A stretch of DNA of 49,613 nucleotides from positions 637,693 through 687,305 of the forward strand of contig MNCI01025588.1 in NCBI GenBank assembly GCA_015680685.1. Reading direction: 5' to 3'. The notes beneath the pieces were generated by a model. It had not been told where the DNA came from. It made no database searches and saw only the letters and a list, made by a program, of their open reading frames with translations. Of the stretch, positions 24,138-34,249 are shown one piece after another. This DNA is from Gnetum montanum. Lineage: Eukaryota > Streptophyta > Gnetopsida > Gnetales > Gnetaceae. The position numbers and the translations under genes are program-made. Each line of letters begins with the position of its first letter. Position 1 is the stretch's first letter.

Positions 24138-24209
24138 ATGTCTAGGAAAAGCGATGAAAGCAACTTTGGAAGTCATGGAGGCGGGATTTGGAGAAGGTCA
24201 TGCTGTTGA
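24138..24209 (+). other. Overlapping upstream ORF at the FEX start
   Basis: An ATG 16 bases before the chosen FEX start opens a 23-codon frame (MSRKSDESNF...) in another phase, ending in TGA at 24207-24209 inside the FEX coding region. If the mRNA includes it, ribosomes would have to leaky-scan past it to translate FEX, which would lower output. Whether it lies in the transcript depends on the unknown transcription start. Confidence 0.4.
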
Positions 24210-27200
24210 TGGTTCTGGAGCTGGAACTGGAAGCTGTCCTGGAGGCGTCGTGAAAATAACTGTAAATGACAATTACGGAAGCGGAGCAGAATCAGACTCG
24301 AAGGCAGCCCTGCCGGTACTCCGCGAGCTGCTGCTACTATCGCAGAACATTGAAGCAGCGGCAACAGCCGCGAAGTTGAACGGCACTGGCAACCACAACA
24401 AATTTGTCGATGACCACTATGACGATCATGATGGTGATGATGGAACCTACCAGAATGTGGTCCCTGCTGCGCACTCTCAGGTAAGCTGATTATTAATTAT
24501 TATCCATCCCCACCATTTTCAAACTTGGTAGCTTAAATCCTCATTCTCCGCATCTGCTATTTCCTGCACGTTCTTGACAACCGCTATGTTAGTTGCGAGA
24601 ATTGGGACCGCTCCTTCTTTGACAAACGAAGGCTACTTTTTCTAACTACCAGAATATTCCTATATTTCTCGTTGCTTTTCCAAAACTCTGTCTGCATGGT
24701 CTGTTGGTGAAGATGTTTTGTTTTATATATGAAAAAAATCAAGACATATAACATTTCAGAAACAGAAAATTACAGAAAACAATTATACTTAGGCTTCTTG
24801 ATTCAATAAATCCAAAAAGAAGAGAATACGGGACATATTTGTACCATGCGAAATTACAGAATTACATACGAAATTGCAGAAATGCAGTATCCTCCAAAAA
24901 TGTGATTTCTTGTACAGTATTTCTGTCAAATTACAGAATCGTGATAGCTCGTCAGCTACCTGCTGCAATTGCATTTTTCTCTTTTGTTATTGTCCCACTC
25001 TTTTTTGCGTTGATTGCTAGCTTCATGTTAATCGTTTCCGTGTATTCTTTGTTTTTTTTTTCAGCGGCATTATATTGCTTGATTCATTATGCTTTTCCTC
25101 ATTAAAGCCTTGTAAGCAACCCAATGGCTTCTTTGGAGATCGAGAAGCAAAAAGAAGTCTCTTTAAGTTGTATATGTCAAAGCCTTATTGGACGGCCCAC
25201 TCTGACAGCTACTTTTACCTCCAAACCTTAGGTGTCCCTCTGCTCGAGGTCGCACAACGTCATTTCTCCTCTGCTTTTTGAGAGTTTAAGAGCTTTTTTG
25301 GTGCCTGGTACTTGTAACTAGGTTTTGTCAAGGAAAATAAATAATTTTGAACTTTATTAAGGGAATTATTATAAGTATACTTTATCATCATAGATGTATA
25401 TTGACTGTATTTTATCATATCAAATAAATAATTATTAACATTTTTTCGTGAATTATTACTATTCAGTTAGAAGAAGAACATTCATTGGTTTTGATTTTTT
25501 TTTTTTTTTACAATATGAAAATCAATTCTTAGTGAATCAGTTCTAGGATTTTATTAATTTGAAAAGGAAAAAAGTTCTCTCAGCCAAATAATAGATATAT
25601 ATCATAAATATATAGCAAGACTAATGTAAAACCGTCTGGCTTTACAAATTCACACTTTTTAAAAGTAAAAGCCAATTTATATTTAATTTTTTATAGGGTA
25701 CAAAATTAGGTGATTTTCATTATTGTTTAGAAGGGTCCTTACTAGGAGCTTCAATGCTCATCTTGCAAAACAAAAAGGATTAATAATAGATCTAAAGCTT
25801 AACCTTTTTTTTCCTATAATCTTTTTTTTTCTTGAGTTTCTTTTAATAATTTGTAGGGGTGTAGCCAATACAGTACATTAAAAGAATTACAAAGAAATTG
25901 AAGGATGCCTTAAATATGGCTCAAATTGGCAACATCTTGATTAACAAGGCAAGATCTAACTACTTGAGCCACCTATCACTAGCGTTTTAAATAGTTAATA
26001 ATTAACCTTTATATATGATAAACAAAATATTTTTCATGTTTTGTATCATCATCATCATCATGTTAGCCTAGTCCCAACAAAAAGGCATTTATCATATGAT
26101 TTATTTAGAGTTTTCACTCTGAATACTAATTGGTAGCATTGTAACTTAGTTGCTAGCATTGTAGCTTATAGCCACCCAAATATTTTCATTTCTCATGCAA
26201 AAGAAAATTGAATTTTGTTAGCTTTTTCATATATCTTTACCACAATTCTCAAGATAAGTTTAATATTGATTTGATATACTTTTTAGCTTCCTTTTAAGGA
26301 TGAAGTTATCATAATATTTGAAGTTCACATTCTAGTTGTTAGAGTAAATGTATCTTAGTATTATATTCCTTCAACTTGAGAAAATCCTTTAGTAATGTAT
26401 CTTACTTCCTTTATAGCATTTTCAATTCTACACTTTCTTTTTAGGGGGGGTGTCAGACCCCAAAAAATAAATTTAATTAATAGAGAAAAAAGAAAATAGT
26501 ACACTTTCTTTTTAGATTGTTTTAAGGGTTCTTTATTGTTGTGTGTTTCATTTTCTAAATATATTAGTATACATTATTATTTCCTATACTTTTTAATATC
26601 TTAATATATCTTAGTAGTGCCAATTCCAATAGTTGATTAGTATGTTTGGTTAGTGTTAATGTTAGTTTTAATTATAATTTTTTCTTCTAAAGCTATTTTT
26701 AATTTAAAATGAGAAACATACTAAATTCAAGGATAATGCTACATAATATCCCAACATTTAAATTCAAGGTTGATGTTATATGTATTATCAAAAATAATAT
26801 GTTTTGTCATTTGAATAACTTCTTACAATGACAACCAAATTTTGATATAACATTTTTCTCTTTTTACAGGACTACTCTAGTAGACTTCAATCTATAATGG
26901 AAAATATATCAATTCTAGCTCATTTAGTTATTTTTTCAATAATTGGGGTAAGCAAATTTAAAGAATTATTATTTTTGCCTAATTTTTATAGAGTTTACAT
27001 AATATGATTTTTGAAAAAATACATTGAAAATATTTTACATATGCTTATAACATCAAAGCACCTTATATTCAAATTTTAAGTTTTTGAAAATTTAAAATTA
27101 TACATGTAAAAATAATAACCCTTGAAAATACCCACCTTTATTTTAATTGAACATAATTAAAATTTCACTAAAGAAAACTGAAAGCTTTGACAGCTTTGAC

Positions 27201-28556
27201 AATGGGTTTGTATCATTAATTTGAAAAAAAAAAAAGGCATTGTACATTTTTATGAAGGTGTTAATAAGGTAGCTTTGACAGCTTTTACAATGGTTTTGTA
27301 TCACTAATTTGAAAAAAAAGGCATTGTACTTTTTTATGAAGGTGTTAATAAGGTATGGATTACAAGGGCTGTTTGGACCTAAAGTAGCAAGGATAACAAG
27401 CGACTCAAGTGCTCTGCATCAAGCTTTGGCACCAAACATGGTAACAAGCAACTATAGTTGTCTGTGTTGCTTTTTTGTAATTTTGACAAAAATCTCACTA
27501 ATTGTATGATAACTGTGTTAAGGTAGGAAGCTATTTTATGGGATGGGTAGGGATCGTCTTCAAAAACAGCCTGCCCAAAAATCTTGCCATTGGGTTATCA
27601 ACCGGTCTGATGGGAAGCATCACCACATTCTCATTATGGATTCATGAAATGGTGCAATTAGCTACACAAGGCCATTTGGCTGCAGCAGGTGTTGGACTTC
27701 TCATAGGTAACTCTGATTACAGCCACCTTCCTTTCTCTCTATTATAATCCTATTTCATCATTATTTACTCATTCGTATTTTCCTTTTTCCAATAACAGGA
27801 ATGGAGTTATCATACATGTCCCTTTTGCTAGGGATAGAAAATGCATGTTTCTGTAAAAGTATTGTCTCATCCTACCACAGCAATAAAACAAACAAAGAAC
27901 CACATGAAAGCTTCAAAACCCTGCCAATTTCTACAAGGGAGGAAACCAGAAAAGAGAGGGATGTTGCAGCGATTATAACGGCTGTTATACTATGGGTTTC
28001 ATTCCTGGCTCTACTAATGTTTGAGGTTGGCTCAAGTGACAGGATAGTACTATGGAGGGCATGTGTTATAGGGCCATTTGGTACCTGGTTAAGATGGTTT
28101 CTTGCCAAGCTCAATGATGAAGGTGCCCACCACATCAAGTGTTTGAAATGGTTGCCGGTTGGAACCTTGCTTGCCAATATAATTGCCATCAATATGCTAG
28201 CACTGGCGCATGTAGCCATGGACTCGGTAAGCTGCTAGGCGTCAAATTTTTCCCATAAAAATACATTTAAAAACGTGAAAATAAGTTAAATGATGATAAA
28301 GACTGTGACAGTTTTTTATAGAATTCTATGTTTGCTGATGCAGGTCAGTAATGATAATATGAAATGGTGGATCAGAGCCTTTGACCTTGGATTTGTTGGA
28401 TGCTTGAGCACTGTGTCCACTTTTGTTGCAGAGATATACAACATGCGTAAAAGACAGCATTTGGGCAGAGCATATGGCTACATTGTGGCCTCCATTTTAC
28501 CCAGCTTTTTCATGAGCGCTTGCATTTATTTTATATCTACAGGATTCCAAAAATAG
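24154..28556 (+). CDS. FEX: Fluoride export protein, two-domain CrcB/Fluc family (six exons)
   Basis: Exons 24154-24480, 26870-26947, 27342-27440, 27523-27706, 27799-28226 and 28344-28556 join to 442 codons. Every intron begins GT and ends AG. Residues 1-109 are a variable hydrophilic N-terminus. CrcB domain 1 starts near residue 122 (LAHLVIFSIIGVLIRYGLQG), with N167 in APNMVGSYFMG and the signature GLSTGLMGSITTFS at 192-205. A linking helix lies at 285-306. Domain 2 spans about 312-442: FGTWLRWFLAKLN, GTLLANIIAINM with N356, and DLGFVGCLSTVSTFVAEI at 386-403. In domain 2 the first phenylalanine of the usual TTFSTF motif is valine (V396), while F399 is kept. Members of this family export fluoride across the plasma membrane; plant and fungal FEX are fused pseudo-dimers of bacterial-type subunits with a connecting helix. 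Exon 1 is assigned by its open frame and in-phase donor; the next in-frame Met is residue 8. No clear poly(A) signal was found. Confidence 0.9.
24481..26869 (+). other. FEX intron 1
   Basis: It begins GTAAGC after the CAG at 24478-24480 and ends TTTTTACAG. At 2389 bp it is by far the longest intron of the gene, AT-rich with T- and A-runs. I see no nested gene or LTR in it. Short frames near 24839-25281 do not resemble proteins. Confidence 0.75.
27183..27354 (+). repeat. Tandem duplication of the intron 2 / exon 3 boundary of FEX
   Basis: Copy 1 (27183-27270, 88 bp) and copy 2 (27271-27354, 84 bp) differ by A-run length and a few bases. Each ends TTTTATGAAGGTGTTAATAAGGT, so the splice acceptor and the first 13 bases of exon 3 are doubled (stretch split here: TTTTATGAAG then GTGTTAATAAGGT). 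Only copy 2 is followed by the exon 3 coding sequence. Using the copy 1 acceptor would read V-L-I-R-stop. Confidence 0.9.
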
Positions 28557-29114
28557 ACCGCTAACCGCACAGTTAATTAACACACCTTTAAAACTGAAAC
28601 TAAATAGCAGTAAGGTGTTTTCATACCTGTTATTTCTACCTTCCTCATATGAAGCACCCTTCTAAAAAGGCCAAATACCAGTTTGATGTTTTACTATGCC
28701 CGGTAAAGAAGCCATTGTTATTGGCTATAGGTTCTACTCGTACGAGGGAAATCAAATGACATCTGGGCATAGAACTTTAAATTGTAAAATTTAGATTGTA
28801 AAATTTACATGCATATTGTTCCAACATTGTGTGCAGACCATTCTACTCGTTACCAAATTTCTCATTTAAAAAAATTAGTCATAATATAAAAAAATTTGGA
28901 GTATAAAAAGATTAATAGATGAAATATGGAATCTCAACTAAGCGAAGCTAAAGGTTTTACGGTTTAACTAGCTCTTTTGTATGGCAAGAAACAAAAATTT
29001 GTATAGCATCTTATTAAAGGAATAGAATGGAAGAGCTCTTTTTAAAAATTAAATTATAGCATCTTATTAAAGGAATAGAATGGAAGAGCTCTTTTTAAAA
29101 ATTTAATGAATTTA
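28557..29114 (+). other. 3' flank of FEX with a 53-bp tandem duplication
   Basis: No gene is seen. Two adjacent 53-bp copies (29002-29054 and 29055-29107, beginning TATAGCATCTTATTAAAGG) are nearly identical. TTGTAAAATTTA-type sequence near 28780 could serve 3' end formation of FEX, but there is no canonical AATAAA. Confidence 0.55.
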
Positions 29115-29660
29115 AAGAGTGGGCCTGATGTAGGAAAACATGCCTTGTTGGTGGATTGAAGGCTATTTATCTCTAGAATAGGGGCCAAAGGAGTGTGGAG
29201 ATCTTTTGGGTTTCATATTACTTTAACCATCATTTAGAACTACATGGGCCTTGAACCTTGTCACAAAGATATATAGGCTTGTTGTGGAGGAGCTTTGGTT
29301 TCAATGCTTAGGCCACTACCCTCTCTTCAAAGTTTGGCTTAGGGCTAGATGTGTTAGCATAGGAACATATCGTAGTCTTTCTAGGAGAGTTAGTCTATTG
29401 TGTGCTTGTTGTGTATGCCTGGATGGTCTAGTTGCATAATTAATGCTTATGATAGTACTAGCACATCTAACCATTGGCTAACGGGTTGTGTGCTATGCTA
29501 TGATATAGGTACTGAGCATTAAGCTATAATCCACCTTAAGTTCATCCTTTCACTCGTTGCTACTATTGGAACTCTCAAATCATTTTGAATGTTGTTTTCC
29601 AAAGATGGTACCATTACAATGTGTCTTCCCTTTCATCTATGAAGTTGGGTGATGTCACAA
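29115..29660 (+). repeat. Older repeat R, left copy
   Basis: This block matches 39970-40322 plus 49299-49490 in the same orientation (for example TTTAACCATCATTTAGAACT, TGTTAGCATAGGAAC, GTGTGCTTGTTGTGTAT, CTAACCATTGGCTAA). The right copy is split by element T. R copies flank element G2 and could be LTRs of an older element: before the right copy stands the purine-rich AAGGAAGAGGGTAGAAAAAC, and both copies begin TGYCTTGTTGG. Confidence 0.7.
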
Positions 29661-29931
29661 TGATGCTAGACCCCAAGATCCCTGCACATGCTAATAAAAG
29701 GAAATTACTAGGGAGGGGGAGTGGTTCCCCCAAGGTATGAATAGCCTCCCCTTGGTCATAGAATGATCAACTCTACTCTCATGTTTCGCAACCAAAGATA
29801 GAAAACTGGTATGTGTGTTAAGCAAGTAGATTTCACTCCACGTAGAAAGGTTGGTACAGTTTACATAAAAAGGGCAAGTCTTTTCTTTTTAAACTTGGAT
29901 TGCCCAAACTTCTCTAGCTTTGATTGGATGG

Positions 29932-31650
29932 TGCACTGACCAAAATTGTCGGCGTGAGGCTAGAAGGGAAAAACACATGCCAAAAGATTGCCGGAGAGAC
30001 ACAGTCGACCCTACCTTCGTGTGAGGGCAAACTGGAAAAAGGAAATGAAGACAGAGTGCCTTGGATGGTCTACGCGCAAATCAACCAAGGACTTCCTCAA
30101 GCGTAAGCTATGGCTAGCGCTGGGGTTATCGTAACTGATAACGTACAAAATGTAAACAATGACGCACGAAATGCAAACAGAGCATATACAGAACTGTATT
30201 GTAAAAAAAGCGTAAACAGAGAAAACAATATAAATGGAAGGAAATAATGAATTGTATTCTATGGTTTAACAAGAATGTGCACCGGTCAAAGTGTAGTTGC
30301 ATGTGTGGATGGCAAGTCAAGCGTTAAGCCCTGGAGTGATGTGCTTACAAGTGTTTGGATGCTAGGAGTCACATGTGCTTGAGCATCCAAAGTTGCCAAT
30401 CAATGCTCCCAAAGCCATCAACCTTCAAAATTTCCAACCCCATTTATGTGAATGGATGGGGTATTTATAAGGTTTGGCTAGGCTCAGGCGTCGAATTCAT
30501 GGATGGAATCAACGGTTGAGAGATGAGAGGAAAACGAATCATGTGACACGTGTTTGATGGACAGCTATGTATGAATTGGACGTGTGTAGGCAAGCTACGT
30601 TCTTGACCGAATGCACTATATCTTACAATGTGTATTGGCTTACAAAAGCTAGCTTACGCCCATGGAAGCAGATACAATTTGGAGCGTAAGANACTTGCTT
30701 GGAACTTCTCGATCCATGAATTGACTACTGCAGGATGCTGATGTGAGTGGTTTTATGGCTGTTTGNCTGTACAACAAGAGAAATTGACCCCGGCTCGCTT
30801 GGAACTTCTTGATCCGTGGATTGACTACTGCAGGATGCTGATGTGAGTGGTTTTATGGCTGTTTGAGGCATNTCGAGCGTGATTAGTACTCACGCTGCCA
30901 GCGTGACCTTATGAAAATGACACATTTCACACTAATTTTTGATCTTTGAAGCCTATTCTTTGAGTGCAACAATTGCTTGGCTGTGTTTGACCCTGAGAGT
31001 GAACTACATGTTGAAAAATGAGCTTAGATGTGCCTTGATTTGAGCCACTTTTGGTAACTCACGCTGGGCTCACGCTGCCACCGTGACCTCAGTGTGAGTG
31101 ACAAAATTTTGTGATTTTGGACTTGAAGTCTGGAACTCTGGAGGCTAAGACTTGAAGTAATCATCAATGGACCTTGAGGATGACTTGCACCTTCGAAGTT
31201 AGACCATTTTAACTTGATTTTAAGGCTCTTGGAATTGCTCACGTTGCCAATGTGACCTCAACATGACCTGGGAAAATTTGTGCAATCTGGCCCAAAATTT
31301 GAACTTCCGAATGCTGAAACTTGAAGTGGACAACAGTGGCCCTTGAGGATGACTTACACCCTCAAATTGAACCATCTTTAACTTAATCTTGAATTCGTTG
31401 GAGTTGCTCACGTTGAGGGTAAGCTAGCTTGACAAGCTGAGCGTGAGTAAGCCAACTTAACAAGCTGGGCGTGAGCAAGCTAGCTTGACAAGTTGGGCGT
31501 GAGCAAGCCAGCTTGACAAGCTGAGCGTGAGCAAGCCAACCTGACAAGCTGAGCGTGAGTTCCATGCCTTAGTCAAATTTTTGCCTCCCAAAAGCTCAAA
31601 AGGCTCTAGATTGTTCTCGTTTCAAAGTGCTAGGCTGAAATCAATTTTCA
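29932..31650 (-). repeat. 3' LTR of G2 (left LTR)
   Basis: It begins (as read on +) TGCACTGACCAAAATTGTC and ends TCAATTTTCA next to the polypurine tract. It carries a five-unit 28-bp array. It contains three single Ns; the block 30693-30765 repeats 30799-30867 almost exactly while the right LTR has one copy, so this part is probably mis-assembled. Confidence 0.82.
31421..31560 (+). repeat. 28-bp tandem array in the G2 LTR (five units)
   Basis: Five units of exactly 28 bp with core AAGCTAGCTTGACAAGCTGA followed by GCGTGAGT. The partner LTR has only two units (about 39648-39703). More units lie in the 5' leader at about 37905-38003 and in the inverted block at 38320-38421. Confidence 0.9.
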
Positions 31651-31710
31651 TTGGCTCCTCTTTGTTGACGTCTGGAGGAATCCACTCAAGAGGTGTCAAC
31701 AAAGAAGTAC
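31651..31710 (-). promoter_or_regulatory. Stem-loop and polypurine tract of G2
   Basis: On the - strand, arm TCTTTGTTGAC (31705-31695) pairs perfectly with GTCAACAAAGA (31669-31659) around a loop of about 25 nt. The 3' arm continues into AAAGAGGAGCC just before the LTR. This is the perfect-stem version of the structure also seen in G1 and G3. Confidence 0.75.
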
Positions 31711-32789
31711 AAAACACCATGACCAACCAAGTACCAAGCACTGGTTGGACATCATCGCACCATGTTCAAAAGTATATGGGATTTGAGAAATACAATTCAA
31801 GATGCAAAGGGGATTGGTTGTAACTGAGGGGAATCAAGAATTGATCAAGGGTTATAATTGCTGATAGAATTGTGGGAGAGGAATGCTCTCATGTGAACAA
31901 GCCATATTTTTAGTCCTTGTTAGTAGCTAATGTTTAGCAGACTTGGAACCAAGACATAGGAGGTGCGTTCTTTGGAGAGACAGGACTGTTGCAGAGTGTT
32001 TACGGAAGCCCAGTGTAAATAGCCAAAGCCACGTGATGATGTGCAACATGATCATTTGAGACACGAGTGTAATTGTTTTTCCAAGACAATTACCTTCCTG
32101 CCTAGGGCTTGTATGAGGAAGAGCCAATGGTCTTTGGTCTATGATGTCAACGGGATCATGAAGACCTTTTCCGTGCATTTTGCTCTTTGATCTTTTTGTT
32201 CTTTGTTTTTTTTTTGTTTTTTTGTTTTTGGTCTTTTTGAAAGAGCTTGCTTTCAGTGTTGTACTGATGCTCATGTGCTTACATTTGTATCATGTACTGT
32301 GTACTGTGTTTTGTGTTGCAACTGCTTAGAGAATCACAGTGTGCAACAATGTATCAAGAGTTTTGGGATGAGCAGAATGTATCAAGGGGTTGTAATTGAA
32401 TAGGATAAGGGGAACATGATGGGGAATTGGGAATGTATTAGGAGTCAGGAATGTACTTATGAACGGATTAATTAATCCAGTTGCGTGCGTTAGGAAGAAT
32501 GTGATACCTTGTCGTCATGATGAAGTGCATTCGTGCACGAACGCCTCAAGCGTGTCATCCTACAAACATAACTCCAAGAAGACAAGAAAGCCATAAATGA
32601 TTCGTTTAACTAAGCACTTTAAACTTGAAAACAACCAAGGAGATGGAGCCATCGTGTGCAATTTCAAAGCATCAATTTCATCAGGGTCCATGGGAAAAAT
32701 TATGCAGCCAGTCTTAATGGATTATGTACAGCTAATTGCAGCAACATATCTTTTCAAGTATTGCCTTATCGTCAATGATGTCACCAGTT
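31711..32789 (-). other. 3' leader region of G2, no gene recognised
   Basis: Includes a T-rich run at 32200-32230 and otherwise no coding signal. The segment to about 31800 aligns with G3 12950-13060. Confidence 0.5.
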
Positions 32790-33120
32790 TATAGTCTTAG
32801 CAGACTATTGCGAGTTAGTTTCACGTCATAACCCTTTGGACAGTGCCAGTTTAGCATCATAGAAGACGATGCAGTGCTAGTTTATAGTCGTAGCGGATTG
32901 TGAAGAGGCAAACCAGTTTATAGTCTTAGTGGACTCTGCATGCTAGTTTCATGTCATGGCAGACAAATGTGGTAGTATAGTGTCATACTGGACATAGCTC
33001 TATGGTGTCAGTTTACTGTCATGTCTCCAGGACACTCTATGATGCCAATTTTAAGTCATAGCCCTAGGACCGTTCTATGGTATCAGTTTTAGGTCGTGAT
33101 GCCAGGACCATTACGTACCT
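32790..33120 (-). repeat. Tandem array downstream of integrase (G2)
   Basis: As printed, units read CAGTTTATAGTCGTAGCGGA with variable spacers; their reverse complement matches the G1 unit GTCCGCTACGACGTAAAACT. About ten units of 30-40 bp, more decayed than in G1. The array follows the integrase stop directly, as in G1. Confidence 0.8.
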
Positions 33121-33128
33121 CAAGTTCA

Positions 33129-33262
33129 TCAGACATAGTACCGTTTCAAGTACATGCGATTTGTGGGATTAGCAAACTCATTCCCATCCATGTCAGCAAG
33201 TTTGAATGCTCCGTTATTGTACACCTTGGTGGCTAAGTAAGGCCCTCTTCGCCTGTGAGTGT
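33129..33262 (-). pseudogene. Integrase C-terminal tail of G2
   Basis: On the - strand the frame reads EEGPYLATKVYNNGAFKLAD then MDGNEFANPTNRMYLKRYYV and a stop at 33131-33129. This is the same block as the G1 tail (GNGAFKLADVNGNELANPVN). The tryptophan of the usual WEGPY is glutamate here. The rest of integrase is absent, so a large deletion or replacement lies to the right. Confidence 0.88.
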
Positions 33263-33869
33263 TTTGTTATGGTGCTTACTTTTGTATGGTTTTATTGTTT
33301 TCAGTGTTAGTGTTAATGTTCTTCCAGGTTTTGTATTCATGAGTTGTTTTGTTATGATTACATGTTTGTTTATTTTTTCGTTCCGTTGTAGGGACATAGT
33401 AATGATGAGGCTGGCCCCAGTGGAGCTGGAGTGGATGGTGAGGAGGATTTTGGGGGCCAGCCCCCTCCTAGTACTGATGCATGAGCTGACTATTAATCCA
33501 GCTTTAGCTATTAAATGTTCTGGATTTTTGGAAGTTTAATGGAAATATATGATGGACAGATGTAATGATATGGATCTAATCATGGCATAACATGTTGGAA
33601 TTCTATTACCATATTGACGTTCAATATTTATTTATTTTTATATGTTTTCTCTTTTTATTTTTTTCGTTATTTTTCTTGTTTTCTTAGGTATATTGTGAAC
33701 ATATGCGTGTAGTTGATTGTAAAATGAGATTTCAAAAAGTAGAAAGAAACGTAAGGCAAAGATTTGTAACAGGAAAAAGTAATGAGAATGCATGAATTGA
33801 AATTATAACTTATGACATGTAAATGAAAATTTGACATAACGTAACGAAATTTTGTAAACTTGCGACTTA
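33263..33869 (+). other. Foreign-looking insert in G2 with an exon-like end on + strand
   Basis: This stretch separates the integrase tail from a second piece of tandem array. At 33392-33484, right after a pyrimidine-rich TTCGTTCCGTTGTAG acceptor-like sequence, a frame opens: GHSNDEAGPSGAGVDG then EEDFGGQPPPSTDA and stop. Its acidic, Gly/Pro-rich composition looks like the C-terminal exon of a real protein, perhaps transposase- or gene-derived. I cannot name it. The rest is AT-rich without motifs. Confidence 0.35.
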
Positions 33870-34130
33870 CTAAGCTCTAGTTTAAGGCCATTTCAGGCCA
33901 TGCACATCAGTTTAAAGTCATGGTGGACTTGTATCTATGTTGAAAGAAAAGAATGAGGGATTACTAGTTTTAGGCTATAGTGGGCTGAAAGCGATAACGG
34001 TTTTGGAAAACTCAAAAGGAACCGACCATTTCTGACCATGGCTAGTTTAACGTCATTGTAGACATTCGTTGGCAGTTTAACGTCGTACCAGACGGTTGGT
34101 AGTTTAACGTCATTCTGGACACTTCATAGT
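33870..34130 (-). repeat. Second piece of the G2 tandem array
   Basis: Units as printed read AGTTTAACGTCATTGTAGAC, AGTTTAACGTCGTACCAGAC and AGTTTAACGTCATTCTGGAC at about 29-bp spacing (34053-34130), preceded by weaker units at 33877-33930. It lies just beyond the protease stop, so the region between protease and integrase tail has been rearranged. Confidence 0.75.
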
Positions 34131-34249
34131 TTGCTCTAGTTATTGAGTTATTTTTTTATTTTTCGTAGTTTGACGTGTAGGGTAGGACATGTAGGTATGA
34201 TTTTATACTCCCCTTCCCCTTCACTAGAGATGTTAAAAGGTAGCTCTGA

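Noticed and set aside
24839-25281. Extra coding exons of FEX in intron 1
   Set aside because: Frames are short, low-complexity, and the exon 1 to exon 2 junction is already in phase and gives family-like sequence.
27801-28238. Separate gene starting at the ATG at 27801
   Set aside because: The frame continues from exon 4 through a GT..AG intron, and its content is the second half of the same transporter.
33255-33539. 94-codon + strand frame MSVLLWCLLLYG...
   Set aside because: Part of it overlaps the antisense of the integrase tail and T-rich intron-like DNA; the exon-like signal at 33392 is in a different frame.
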